64,000 nucleotides of DNA from Bacteroidales bacterium. GTDB lineage: Bacteria; Bacteroidota; Bacteroidia; Bacteroidales; P3. How positions within the stretch are numbered: position 1 is the stretch's first letter; each line of letters opens with the position of its first letter. The position numbers and the translations under genes were made by a program. The stretch spans positions 33,130-97,129 of the forward strand of contig JAGBOF010000003.1 of NCBI GenBank assembly GCA_017633985.1, written 5' to 3'. Below, in pieces: positions 36,218 to 45,888 of this stretch. The notes under the pieces were generated by a model. That model made no database searches and was not told the DNA's origin. It saw only the letters and a list, made by a program, of their open reading frames with translations.

Positions 36218-36922
36218 TTACTTATAAAGTAAAAAGATTGTATTTCTCTTGCCTATTGTAAAATCTTTTTGCTTTTTCCACTGCTTAACAGGCAAGGTCT
36301 TGATGGTTTCTTCCGCCGAAGTAATATCGGTTGCAATACATAGCAAAGTTTCGTCGCTCAATACTTTCATAAGAGAGGCAAACATTTTGTCATTGCGGTA
36401 AGGCGCTTCGATAAATATCTGCGTCTGTCCCTCTTTATAGCATCTTTCTTCTATCTGGCGCAACCTTTTTTCCCTGTCGCTATCTTTTACGGGCAGATAA
36501 CCCAGAAAAGCAAAATTCTGTCCGTTAAATCCGCTTGCCATCAGTGACATGTATATAGAAGAAGGTCCTACCAAAGGCACCACTTTGATATTCATCCTAT
36601 GGGCTTTCAGCACAATCTTGCTACCTGGGTCAGCGACGCAAGGCAATCCCGCTTCAGACATAAGGAAAACATCTTTGCCTGCGGTTATAGGCGACAAATA
36701 GTCATTCATTTCCCCGTCCGTCGTGTGCTCGTTCAGCACAAAGAAAGTCACGTCATCCAAAGGTTTATTGTAACCGATTTTGCGTAAAGTGCGGCGTGCA
36801 GTGCGCAATTCCTCTACGATAAAACACTCACAGTTAAGTATCTTCTGTATATTACCTTCAGGTAAGAAGTCCTTATGGTCAGTATCGGCCAACATAACAG
36901 GGAACAAAAACAAATCCGCCAT
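36218..36922 (-). CDS. RsmI-like SAM-dependent methyltransferase (tetrapyrrole methylase fold)
   Basis: 234 residues from the ATG at 36922 (MADLFLFPVML). It has the RsmI / tetrapyrrole-methylase fold: an early substrate-loop helix (CFIVEELRTARRTLRKIG), the SAM motif DVFLMSEAGLPCVADPGSKIVLKAH, VPLVGPSSIYMSLMASGFNGQNFAFLGYLP and IFIEAPYRNDKMFASLM. RsmI methylates the 2'-OH of C1402 in 16S rRNA. This is the shorter Bacteroidota variant, so its exact target is an inference. Cytoplasmic and apparently monocistronic. Confidence 0.85.
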   Translation of the reverse strand: MADLFLFPVMLADTDHKDFLPEGNIQKILNCECFIVEELRTARRTLRKIGYNKPLDDVTFFVLNEHTTDGEMNDYLSPITAGKDVFLMSEAGLPCVADPGSKIVLKAHRMNIKVVPLVGPSSIYMSLMASGFNGQNFAFLGYLPVKDSDREKRLRQIEERCYKEGQTQIFIEAPYRNDKMFASLMKVLSDETLLCIATDITSAEETIKTLPVKQWKKQKDFTIGKRNTIFLLYK

Positions 36923-37103
36923 AACAAACAATTTTATATATAATTATTTTCAGTCAATCAGGTGCAATATCAGCACCATTTTATCACATTTCTTTCAGTT
37001 TACAAAAGTATCAAATTTTATAATACTACGTTATACCTTTTGTTTATATATCTTTACGGGAGTATTATTCATACTTCACATAATAATTTCAAGTTCTGAT
37101 AAC

Positions 37104-37141
37104 CAAAAACCTAAACAGGAATATTTTTTACATACTCCTGT
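37104..37141 (-). terminator. Terminator-like hairpin after the cohesin-like scaffold gene
   Basis: On the minus strand ACAGGAGTAT - 7-base loop - ATATTCCTGT (one G-T pair) is followed by a short T-rich tract (TTAGGTTTTT). It begins 22 bases after the stop at 37163. Confidence 0.6.
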
Positions 37142-37162
37142 TGTAGGTAAAAATCATCTGAA

Positions 37163-40100
37163 TCATTTAACAATAAGTTTCTTGGTAAGCAAGTAAGACT
37201 TTTCGCCTGCGTTTTTGAACCTTATGTAGTACACTCCGCTGTCTAACCAAGAAATATTCAATTTATAAGAGGTTGCATCAGGTTTTATTCCCGAGATAAC
37301 CAACCTGCCGCCGTTGTCATATATATCCATGATTATCTGCCGCGATTCGAATAAAGTGTTGTCTATAATAACCTCCTTATGTGCAGGGTTCGGATAAATT
37401 GTAACGGACTGTAACAATCCTATGTCCTCCAATCCGCTTTTATATACCGTAACAACCGTCACAATACTGTCACATCCGTAGACAGAAGTCAATGTATCGG
37501 TCTTTGTAAGTTCATAATCCTCATCCAGATCAGCAACTTCAACGGTGTCATATATAACAGTGTCGTATACAGGATTGACAGTAAGAGTCAAAACGGTGAT
37601 GCTGTCTTTATAATCATTGACATTGACGGTATCATAATATACACCGCTTTGGTTAAGTTGCTTATCTCCGAATTGATATGCTGTGCCTTGGCAGATAGTT
37701 GCAGATATATTGCCGTAAACCGTATCAACGCTACTATCATATATATAATAGGTATATTTTGTTACCACACTGTCGCAGCCGTATATACTTTGCAAGTTTG
37801 TAACAGTCGTATCAGTATAACTTATTCCCTTTGCGCCGACATCAATCGTATCATAAATAACCGTATTGTATGTATCATTTACGGTAAGTGTCAAATAAAC
37901 AATGCTGTCTTTGATTTCACTTACATGAATGGTGTCAGTATACGTTCCTGATTCTATCAAGTTCTGACCATTAAAGGTATAACTCTCACCAGAACAAATA
38001 TCCATAGAGTATTGATACTTAACAACGTCTTTTTCATTAACATAATCGTAATATGTCTTGGTAATAACCAAACTGTCACACCCTTCAGATGTCTGTAATG
38101 TATCAACGGTTACAGTTTCATAGTCCACACCCAAATGATTATCGATAACAACGGTATCAAATATCGTATTCTCGATAGCAGGCGTAACTGTAAGGGTTAA
38201 AACGGTTATACTGTCTTTATAGTCATTGATATTGACGGTATCATAATACACACCGCTTTGGTTAAGTTGTTTATCTCCGAACTGATATGTAGCGCCTTGA
38301 CAGATAGTTGCAGTTATATTATTATATATTGTATCAATACTGTTGTCATATATATAATAGGTATATGTTGTTACCACACTGTCGCAGCCGTATATACTTT
38401 GCAAGTTAGTAACTGTTGTATCAGTATAACTTATTCCCTTTTCGCCGACATCAACCGTGTCATAAACAACCGTATTGTAGGTATCATTCACGGTAAGCGT
38501 CAAATAAACAATACTGTCCTTGATTTCACTTACGTGAACGGTGTCAGTATACATTCCAGATTCGGTCAAGTTCTGACCATTAAAGGTATAACTCTCACCA
38601 TTGCAAATATCCATAGAGTATTGATACCTGGCAACGTCTTTTTCATTGACATAATCGTAGTATGTCTTGGTAATAACCAAACTGTCACAGCCTTCATCAG
38701 TTTGTAATGTATCAACGGTGATTTCTTCTTTATCCACACCTAACTGATTGTCGATAACAACCGTGTCATATATAATATTCTCAATAGCAGGCATAACTTC
38801 CAAAGTCAAAACGGCGATACTGTCCTTATATTGACTGACATTTACGGTATCATAATACACTCCGCTTTGGTTAAGTTGCTTATCCCCGAACTGATATGCA
38901 GCGCCTTGACATATAGTTGCGGATATATTGCCGTAAACCGTATCAATACTGCTGTCATATATATAATATGTATATGTTGTTACCACGCTGTCGCAGCCGT
39001 ATATGCTTTGCAAGTTAGTAACTGTTGTATCCGTATAACTTATTCCCTTTTCGCCGACATCAATCGTATCATAAAGGACAGTAGAGTAAGTATCATTCAC
39101 GGTAAGCGTCAAATAGACAATACTGTCTGTGGATTCACTGATATTAATTGTGTCAATATATTCGCCGCTTTCAAAAAGAATTCGGTTACTAAAAACATAA
39201 CTGCTGCCTTTACAAATCTGCGCATCCTGATATGAATACACGAAATTCTTTTGATACAAATAATGGAAATATGTTTTATAAACAACCAAACTATCACAGC
39301 CGCCATGTGTCAACAACGAGTCCACGGTAGTTTGCTCATAGTCTGTACCGTACTGATCCATATAAACGGTGTCAGATATTTCGATGTTATAAGTATTATC
39401 AAAGGTAAGGTGTAAAAAATGTCGGTACAAAGTATCAACTTCTTCACCCTCAACCAACCAATAATGATTATCCAATATATCATATCCGTCATTGGTATAA
39501 TACGATACACTTCCATCATCCGTTTCCCATACATAATCGTCTTCATCACACAGATGCACCTCTGTATAGCTAAGAGTCTCTTCCACATATGGCTTTTGAC
39601 AAGGATCCATCCACTGCATACCGATGTATTCCTTCACCCCCGTACTATTACAATTATTGCCTAATGTATCACTTATAATTATTTCCTCTAACCCGACATA
39701 AGTAGCGCCGCCGTGCATATACACAGTCATTACATCACCTTCATTACCTTCAAACACAGAGTTAGTAAACGAATAAATAAAGACTCTGTATCGGCAGGTA
39801 TTGTCTCTGTCGTCCAGTTTCATTACGCTGAAAGCATGATTACTGCTTCTTTGTGTCAGTACAAAGTCCGATTCGGATACACTGTTGCCATTATTGTCGT
39901 AACAGAAGTCAAACTGCAATGCCGTAATTTGATCATAGTTTTCAAGGTTTACTGTTACCGCCCAAACGGTGTCACCGCATTTTACCGTATCATGTTTATT
40001 TGCTATAAGGTAATTAGGAGAGTACCGCCAATTATCTAAATACACATCCACCCTCGGATTTGTGTAGTCGTTGGAGTATATTTTCATCAATGCATTACGG

Positions 40101-41494
40101 GAACCCGCAATTTTACCAGTATCTATTATCTCCAGATCTACAAATCCCTGTCTGTTGATTACAATAGGCAGCTGTTGGGTTACGGAATACTCATCATCGG
40201 TAAATATAATAGTGTCTATTACCAATGGAGCATCGCCCGTGTTACTGATTTTTAAGACATATTTTGCCGTATCTGTTATAAAAGTAGTCTCAAACCATAC
40301 ACGGTTCTGTGCTTCAGGGTCTATATTTAAAGAAATTTTTCCGCTTCTGATACGAATAGTTCCGTCAAAGAGATCTGACAACACATTATTGCCTTGATTG
40401 TCGGCAAGGACAGTGTTTGTCATAACCGGTGTATAATATGCGCTTGAACCCTGCAGAAGAACCTTGAAACTAGCCACCTCTCCGTTATCCGAAAGCAAAG
40501 GAGAATTATCCGCAGAGAATATTAAAAGCACCAATGTATCACCTTGCATACCCGCAGAGGCTATATGGTTGGTTTTTCTCTTGTCCGAGACCTTGAAACT
40601 TCCTTCTTGGTAAACCAATTCCTTGGGCAAAACTATCTTGGTCTGCAATCCTACTATGGAATCCATATTCTCCATCGTCAGCCTTATAGTTACCGTGCTG
40701 TCATTGTAGCCGTAAGCATCCAATAATTCCAAACTATTGAATCTATAAGGATCGGCAGTCAATTTTGCTCTTGCCATAGAACCGGGGCTGTTGGAAGATA
40801 TGTAGGCGTTCTTATTTATCTTGCCGGCTTTGACAGGAGAATATTTGATGCTTACACTTCCCGTCTGTCCCGGAGTTAATGTCATCGGGGTAAAGTCCGT
40901 CGAAAAAGCATCGTCATCAAAACTTACGGTATTGATAACAAGATCTTCATTACCCGTATTGCTGACCTTAAGATCTTGATAATAATCCGAACGGATAGGT
41001 ATATGTCCGAAATCAACGTCCTTATTTATTATCTCTATCTTCGGGGCAAGCAGCGTAAGGGTTGCACTCGGAGTTGTACAGTTATACGCAGCCCCCGATG
41101 CGGAAGACAACTTTACGTCCGTAGGGTGCAGAGTATAGGTCGCAGGTTCCGTACCCAGAAGCAATTTAAACGAAAACAACTCGCCCGATGTTTGTTTGAT
41201 ATTCTTAAGGTTCAAAGAATATACAAAAATCCTCAACGTGTCCTGATTGACTACCGCACTTACGGTATGGCCGTCCGAGCGCAGGTCATTCAATTCGCAG
41301 GACGAAGGAATATAAGTAAGACTTGCGTTCAAAGGCAAGGACATCTGCAAAGCCGATACATTATCCGTATTAGCCAATGATACACTCACTGTTACCGTAT
41401 CCGACGGGTGTCCCTGCTGGGAAGATAAAGTCAAAATATTGTCCGCCCGTACTTGGGTAGCAAATAATAAAATTAACATTAATAACCGCTTCAT
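37163..41494 (-). CDS. Large T9SS surface protein with three cohesin-like modules and tandem repeats (putative scaffold)
   Basis: 1443 residues with a signal peptide (MKRLLMLILLFATQVRA). Order: cohesin-like beta-sandwich 1 (about 18-148; SDTVTVSVSLANTDNVSALQ, ELFSFKLLLG), ASH/choice-of-anchor-D-like Ig domain (150-247; VDFGHIPIRS, VSNTGNEDLVI), cohesin-like 2 (254-385; DSTVTIRLTMENMDSIVGLQ, GEVASFKVLL), a second ASH-like domain (387-490), cohesin-like 3 (494-615; DTVWAVTVNLENYDQITALQ, GDVMTVYM), then about 730 residues of repeats with a 203-residue period (ICQGAAYQFGDKQLNQSG, YDTVDVGEKGISYTDTTV, GCDSVVTTYTYY), and a type-A T9SS sorting domain (VTIYPNPAHKEVIID ... GVYYIRF ... LLTKKLIVK). It lies 163 bases downstream of three dockerin-bearing subtilase genes on the same strand. 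The cohesin assignment rests on pattern only; the scaffold role is inference. Confidence 0.85.
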   Translation of the reverse strand: MKRLLMLILLFATQVRADNILTLSSQQGHPSDTVTVSVSLANTDNVSALQMSLPLNASLTYIPSSCELNDLRSDGHTVSAVVNQDTLRIFVYSLNLKNIKQTSGELFSFKLLLGTEPATYTLHPTDVKLSSASGAAYNCTTPSATLTLLAPKIEIINKDVDFGHIPIRSDYYQDLKVSNTGNEDLVINTVSFDDDAFSTDFTPMTLTPGQTGSVSIKYSPVKAGKINKNAYISSNSPGSMARAKLTADPYRFNSLELLDAYGYNDSTVTIRLTMENMDSIVGLQTKIVLPKELVYQEGSFKVSDKRKTNHIASAGMQGDTLVLLIFSADNSPLLSDNGEVASFKVLLQGSSAYYTPVMTNTVLADNQGNNVLSDLFDGTIRIRSGKISLNIDPEAQNRVWFETTFITDTAKYVLKISNTGDAPLVIDTIIFTDDEYSVTQQLPIVINRQGFVDLEIIDTGKIAGSRNALMKIYSNDYTNPRVDVYLDNWRYSPNYLIANKHDTVKCGDTVWAVTVNLENYDQITALQFDFCYDNNGNSVSESDFVLTQRSSNHAFSVMKLDDRDNTCRYRVFIYSFTNSVFEGNEGDVMTVYMHGGATYVGLEEIIISDTLGNNCNSTGVKEYIGMQWMDPCQKPYVEETLSYTEVHLCDEDDYVWETDDGSVSYYTNDGYDILDNHYWLVEGEEVDTLYRHFLHLTFDNTYNIEISDTVYMDQYGTDYEQTTVDSLLTHGGCDSLVVYKTYFHYLYQKNFVYSYQDAQICKGSSYVFSNRILFESGEYIDTINISESTDSIVYLTLTVNDTYSTVLYDTIDVGEKGISYTDTTVTNLQSIYGCDSVVTTYTYYIYDSSIDTVYGNISATICQGAAYQFGDKQLNQSGVYYDTVNVSQYKDSIAVLTLEVMPAIENIIYDTVVIDNQLGVDKEEITVDTLQTDEGCDSLVITKTYYDYVNEKDVARYQYSMDICNGESYTFNGQNLTESGMYTDTVHVSEIKDSIVYLTLTVNDTYNTVVYDTVDVGEKGISYTDTTVTNLQSIYGCDSVVTTYTYYIYDNSIDTIYNNITATICQGATYQFGDKQLNQSGVYYDTVNINDYKDSITVLTLTVTPAIENTIFDTVVIDNHLGVDYETVTVDTLQTSEGCDSLVITKTYYDYVNEKDVVKYQYSMDICSGESYTFNGQNLIESGTYTDTIHVSEIKDSIVYLTLTVNDTYNTVIYDTIDVGAKGISYTDTTVTNLQSIYGCDSVVTKYTYYIYDSSVDTVYGNISATICQGTAYQFGDKQLNQSGVYYDTVNVNDYKDSITVLTLTVNPVYDTVIYDTVEVADLDEDYELTKTDTLTSVYGCDSIVTVVTVYKSGLEDIGLLQSVTIYPNPAHKEVIIDNTLFESRQIIMDIYDNGGRLVISGIKPDATSYKLNISWLDSGVYYIRFKNAGEKSYLLTKKLIVK
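37500..39130 (-). repeat. 609-bp in-frame tandem repeats within the scaffold gene
   Basis: The marker CCGCTTTGGTTAAGTTG recurs at about 37644, 38253 and 38862, a period of 609 bp (203 codons), over roughly 2.7 copies. Copies are highly similar at the DNA level, indicating recent duplication or conversion. Copy number may vary between strains, and this is also a place where short-read assembly could collapse. Confidence 0.85.
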
Positions 41495-41544
41495 TGTCTT
41501 TATACTGTTTATCGTTGAAAAAAGAAAGCTTGTTCTGTTTTTTT

Positions 41545-41640
41545 TTATCGCTGATCAGTAAATTTTCGTCGCTGATCAGTAAATTTTCGTCGCTGATTAG
41601 TAAATTTTTATCGCTGATTAAAATAACGAAAAGCCGTCTT
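41545..41640. repeat. 21-bp direct-repeat array (family A module), copy 8
   Basis: Four units TCGCTGAT(C/T)AGTAAATTTTCG with CGCTG at 41549, 41570, 41591 and 41612 (21-bp period), then AAAATAACGAAAAGCCGTCTTT. It lies between the stop of the third subtilase and the start of the scaffold gene, so it decides whether those are one transcript. No protein-coding sequence or promoter consensus is obvious here. Confidence 0.85.
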
Positions 41641-41657
41641 TCTTCTGTGTTATGTAA

Positions 41658-44600
41658 TTACTTGTTTTTTATCAGTTTTTTTGTGTGTGCCAATTGACCG
41701 TCTACACGCAATTGTACGAAATACATTCCGTTTTGAAGCCCTTCTGCATTCCAATTGTAAGAATACTCTCCCGTAGAGTTGATATTGAACTCTTTTACAT
41801 TAAGTACTCTTCCTGTAATGTCGGTAAATGTCAATGTGGCACTCTTTATTGTTTTGTCTCCTACGGCAAAGGTTACAGTAAAATTATCTTTGCTTGGGTT
41901 AGGATACGTTTGCATTATAGCCGATTGCAAGGTCGCAACGTCAGTAAGCCCCGTTTGGTCGGCTTTGATAGGTATGAGATTCTTACCTTTGGTATCGGCA
42001 AGGATTATCTTACTTATATCTGCACCGTTAAGCTTTACTATTGCGTTTTTGCCCGCAGGCAATTGCTTACCGCTTAATGAGTACGCCATAAACATGTAAT
42101 TGTCTTCGGCAGTCCATTGCTTTATTTGTTCAAACTGCGAAAGACTTTCAAGGGATTGTATCCTGTCGGTAGTAAATGAGAACTGCACGCCGCCCATAGG
42201 CACAGGCGAATCAACAAACAGTGTATCGTTTTCTATACTGTACAATGCCGTTATCTCGCTGCCCGCTTTAGAACCCGTCGTATTACCCATTATAATATTG
42301 ATAATGCCGACAATATCCAATACATCAATTGTTCCGTCGCCGTTTACGTCTGCCGCTTCAAATATAAAAGGCTGCGGGTTTTGATTGGTTACGTAATTGA
42401 TTGTTGTAATGATGTCTGCAACGTCTACGGACATAGACCCGTTGGCGTCTCCCTTGACAGAGGAAAGCGGCATGGAGGAAACAGTCTTGGAAGGAGAGTT
42501 TTCATCCAACGAAGTACGCAAAATCTTGTAGTAATAATAGTATCTCTCACCAGGAACGACGTCATAATCGGTAAATAATGTATCTACAATCAAAGAAGTA
42601 TTGATCATAGTGGTGTCTCCCGGCAAATAAACGGTGTCTTCATCGGTTATTTGCATTTTATTGTACTGATAACGGTACATATTAAAGCCCAAAAAGTCGT
42701 CAACATTCATTTCCTGATTGTTCCATTCCAGCTCTACTCTGCCAAGTCCTGCCGTAGCTTGGAATCCTGCGGACATACTGCCTGAAGATTCCACATAAAC
42801 ATTAAAACGTTGGTTTTCGTAAGGAATTTCAAAGTGTTCGTTGTCCTTTGCTCCGTCTACGTAGATACGGTTTAACCCGTCGATAGCGTCTTTTCCCGTA
42901 AGGGTTTTATAGCAGGTGTATATAGTGCTGTCTTCACTCCAAGAAGCATTTTCGCCTATAGCAGTCTGCGTATAAGGAGGCCTTACACCCATGGCAACCA
43001 TTGGAGCGATGGCGGTATCCATCGCACGGTTGAAATAAACTTTGAATTCATGCGTACCTACACCTAAAGGAGGAATTGAGTCAAACTCATCCTGTGCGTC
43101 ATGTCCGTTTACTTCCACTTTCCAAACAATACCGTGAGCCTCACTATACGGTTGCTTTGCTACCTTTGACAAATCCAATGCTATTGATCCATCATTAGTA
43201 TAAAAATCTTTTATATGTTTTCTCAAAACTTTCTCTGTGGATATTCCGTAATAATTAGCCCTTAAATATTCTGTACCGACAATAAGTGTTCTTGAATCTC
43301 CAACAATATAAGATTGATTTAGTATATAATTACAATTTATAGGCAGCCAAGTATTATAGAATGATCTTTCATTAGTAGGGACATCAAAATTTGAATATCT
43401 ATTAAACCATAATTCATTTCCATTGTATAAATCTGTACTTGAACCATGATAAGTACCTAATATAGGTCTATCATTACGCATTATAGTATTATACCGCCAA
43501 GAACGCCCACCTATCTCTGGATAGTCATACCTTCCCGCACTGCAATATTGTATAATACTATGATTAAGTGTATCGATTGTAATAGATCTAGCATATTCTA
43601 TAATGCAATACTCAAACTTATTTTGATAATTGAAAAGATCTAATTTATAATAACCACCTATTAAATCTCTTTTTGTTATAGTTATCATACTGTCAGGTTT
43701 TCCTATTGCTAAAATAACGCCCTGACTTGTAATTTGACTTGATGATAACATCTTTAATGTTGTTCCTGGCATTATAACTAAAGTATCTCCTGCGGGAACA
43801 GCCAATGTTTCAACAATATATTGGACATTTGGCCATAAAGTATCATTACCGTCTAACATTTTATGAAGTTTTACCCCGTTAGTAACATACATAGCAAATT
43901 TATAACGCATAGTATCTTCACTTTTAGGGGAAGCAGCACAAAGAACCAAAGACATAACCCTGCCGTCAGTAATATTCTCTCTTAAAGTGATATCTATAGG
44001 ATTAGCACTTTTTGCTTTAGCATAGGCAGAAATAGAATGTCCGAAATCAACATAATTACTGTTAAAGGTAAATAGTGTAGTATCTTCGTATTCTTGAAAT
44101 TCCAACCAAACAGTTATACTATCTGCTGCAGCACCTACGGTGCGTATTGTAGGATATATCTGTAGTCTTTCTCCTGCATCTGCATACATAGAGCCGTCGC
44201 CATAAAGAGTATCATTTACTTCGTACGTTACAAACTGAAATTTTACAGGTAACTTATCTATGTTGTCGTATGCTTTTATAAAGTTTACAGGAGTAAACTC
44301 GTCCACCCAATTTATAAGATTAGCAAATAGTAATTCTTTTGTAGCATACTCTTGTCTGTCCAATAAAGCACTTATGCCGCCTGCTACTAAAGGACAAGCC
44401 ATAGATGTACCATTCATATTTTTATACCCTCCATTAGGTACTGTAGATAATATATTTACTCCCGGAGCCGATAATTCATAATTATATAATTGTTCCTCCC
44501 CGTATTGAGAAAATGTTGCTCCGTCACAATCAATATTTGAAAATGTTGCCAATCCTCCATCATTATATGTTGCTTGCACACCAAAAACAAAAGTAAATGC

Positions 44601-45875
44601 TGCTGGATAACAAGGTTCATCTTCTTTACCATGCATAGTAGGTTGAGGACAACAATGTGGATCTATATGTTTGCCATCATTACCTGCGGCTGCAACCAAG
44701 ACTGCCGACTGATAAGCATGCGCAAGTGCTTGTTCCTCTGCTACAGAATAAGAATAACCGCCCAAAGACATGGAGATAATATCTGCTCCGTTCTCGGTAG
44801 CATAGTTAATTCCTTTTATAATAGTTGCTACATCGCCCGAACCGTTAGATTGCATTACTGCAACAGGCATAATCAACGCATCAGGGTTAGCGCCTGTTAT
44901 TCCTATGCCGTTATCTCCGACTGCGGCTGCAATGCCTGCACAGTGTGTACCGTGGGAATTGAAATCATGCATATCTCCTGTTTGGTTAACAAAATCCCAT
45001 CCGTGAATATCGTCCTTAAATCCGTTATTATCGTCATCTTCCCCTTCTATACCATTAGCTTCCTTCGTGTTAGTCCATATATTATCCTTCAAATCAGGAT
45101 GGTCAATGTCTACACCTGTATCTACAATAGCTATAACCTTACGTTTTGCTCCTTCAAGCTTCGGTTTCTGCCAAAGCTCATCCAAATGCGTAGCAGGTAT
45201 ACCCCATTGCTGCGAATACATAGGGTCATCGGGTGTACCCTCTGTGTAACTCTTAACAGAAGTCTTATCCTGAATGCTCTGATTTGGATATTTACCGCCA
45301 TCTATATTATAATAAGGTATAGTTTCGGCGTTATAAGAGCCTTCGTTTTCCATTCCCAAAGCATACTGAATATAATTAGGCTCTGCAAACTCAATGCTTT
45401 CATCCTGCTTTAGTTCTTCTATCAAAGCAAGATGGTTTTGCGTTTGGCTCTGAAGAGAATTCTCATCCAAAGTTATAAGGAACATCTGACTGATGTCTTT
45501 ATCCCAGACATCGCCGCCGTTAAAAGATTTTACGCTGCGCGCCTGCCAATAGCCGGCTTTTGTCTTTGCCGTCTGCTCCTTACCCAAGCAGTCTATAGCC
45601 TCGACATTATATTTGTCAAGAATGCTGTTCACGGAATTCTCCGCCTTGGTGTTGTTAGGAAACTTAAACCTTGTGGATTTGGTTTCCGAGCGTCTTACAC
45701 CCGCTCCGTCATGGAACTTAATGATTAACTGATTAGGCATTGACGCATGGTAGTTATGCCTTTCAATCTTAACTACCTCATCTTCGTTGTCATTACTCTG
45801 TGCATAGGATACAGTTCCCATACACATCAGAGAAGATAACAACAACAGGAATTTGCTTAAATTCATCTTTTTCAT
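41658..45875 (-). CDS. T9SS subtilisin-like protease with dockerin-like module, paralogue C
   Basis: 1405 residues with a signal peptide (MKKMNLSKFLLLLSSLMCMGTVSYAQ). Order: propeptide (about 45-175; PNQLIIKFHDGAGVRRSETK, IEFAEPNYIQYALG), S8 catalytic domain (about 215-510) with Asp252 in AIVDTGVDIDHPDL, His308 in NSHGTHCAGIAAA, and Ser491 in NGTSMACPLVAGG; a Cys-rich loop after AAAGNDG (HIDPHCCPQP and EDEPCYP); Ig-like and right-handed-helix-like middle modules (510-1000); a beta domain (GFQATAGLGRVELEWNNQEM); a dockerin-like pair (about 1140-1200; GDANGSMSVDVAD and ADVNGDGTIDVLD); a cohesin-like beta domain; and a type-A T9SS sorting domain (TYPNPSKDNFTVTF ... LAHTKKLIKNK). It is expected at the cell surface, cleaving proteins. 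It is the last of three tandem paralogues. Confidence 0.94.
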   Translation of the reverse strand: MKKMNLSKFLLLLSSLMCMGTVSYAQSNDNEDEVVKIERHNYHASMPNQLIIKFHDGAGVRRSETKSTRFKFPNNTKAENSVNSILDKYNVEAIDCLGKEQTAKTKAGYWQARSVKSFNGGDVWDKDISQMFLITLDENSLQSQTQNHLALIEELKQDESIEFAEPNYIQYALGMENEGSYNAETIPYYNIDGGKYPNQSIQDKTSVKSYTEGTPDDPMYSQQWGIPATHLDELWQKPKLEGAKRKVIAIVDTGVDIDHPDLKDNIWTNTKEANGIEGEDDDNNGFKDDIHGWDFVNQTGDMHDFNSHGTHCAGIAAAVGDNGIGITGANPDALIMPVAVMQSNGSGDVATIIKGINYATENGADIISMSLGGYSYSVAEEQALAHAYQSAVLVAAAGNDGKHIDPHCCPQPTMHGKEDEPCYPAAFTFVFGVQATYNDGGLATFSNIDCDGATFSQYGEEQLYNYELSAPGVNILSTVPNGGYKNMNGTSMACPLVAGGISALLDRQEYATKELLFANLINWVDEFTPVNFIKAYDNIDKLPVKFQFVTYEVNDTLYGDGSMYADAGERLQIYPTIRTVGAAADSITVWLEFQEYEDTTLFTFNSNYVDFGHSISAYAKAKSANPIDITLRENITDGRVMSLVLCAASPKSEDTMRYKFAMYVTNGVKLHKMLDGNDTLWPNVQYIVETLAVPAGDTLVIMPGTTLKMLSSSQITSQGVILAIGKPDSMITITKRDLIGGYYKLDLFNYQNKFEYCIIEYARSITIDTLNHSIIQYCSAGRYDYPEIGGRSWRYNTIMRNDRPILGTYHGSSTDLYNGNELWFNRYSNFDVPTNERSFYNTWLPINCNYILNQSYIVGDSRTLIVGTEYLRANYYGISTEKVLRKHIKDFYTNDGSIALDLSKVAKQPYSEAHGIVWKVEVNGHDAQDEFDSIPPLGVGTHEFKVYFNRAMDTAIAPMVAMGVRPPYTQTAIGENASWSEDSTIYTCYKTLTGKDAIDGLNRIYVDGAKDNEHFEIPYENQRFNVYVESSGSMSAGFQATAGLGRVELEWNNQEMNVDDFLGFNMYRYQYNKMQITDEDTVYLPGDTTMINTSLIVDTLFTDYDVVPGERYYYYYKILRTSLDENSPSKTVSSMPLSSVKGDANGSMSVDVADIITTINYVTNQNPQPFIFEAADVNGDGTIDVLDIVGIINIIMGNTTGSKAGSEITALYSIENDTLFVDSPVPMGGVQFSFTTDRIQSLESLSQFEQIKQWTAEDNYMFMAYSLSGKQLPAGKNAIVKLNGADISKIILADTKGKNLIPIKADQTGLTDVATLQSAIMQTYPNPSKDNFTVTFAVGDKTIKSATLTFTDITGRVLNVKEFNINSTGEYSYNWNAEGLQNGMYFVQLRVDGQLAHTKKLIKNK

Positions 45876-45888
45876 ATTTCAATCATTA

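Noticed and set aside
37649..39235. Repeated antisense frames of 100-149 codons across the scaffold repeats
   Set aside because: They follow the 609-bp repeat period and read as low-complexity reverse translations of the Ig-like repeats.
41685..42384. Antisense open frames of 90-130 codons over the 3' ends of the subtilase genes, seen again at 45916-46627 and 50310-50986
   Set aside because: They look conserved across three places, but only because the sense genes are duplicates; they have no signal, motif or promoter and follow the codon pattern of the sense strand.
44574..45413. A 279-codon antisense frame over the catalytic domain of paralogue C, with matching frames at 49003 and 53156
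   Set aside because: Same cause: shadow of the duplicated catalytic domain. The translation is rich in Cys, Tyr and Ile with no fold-like pattern.
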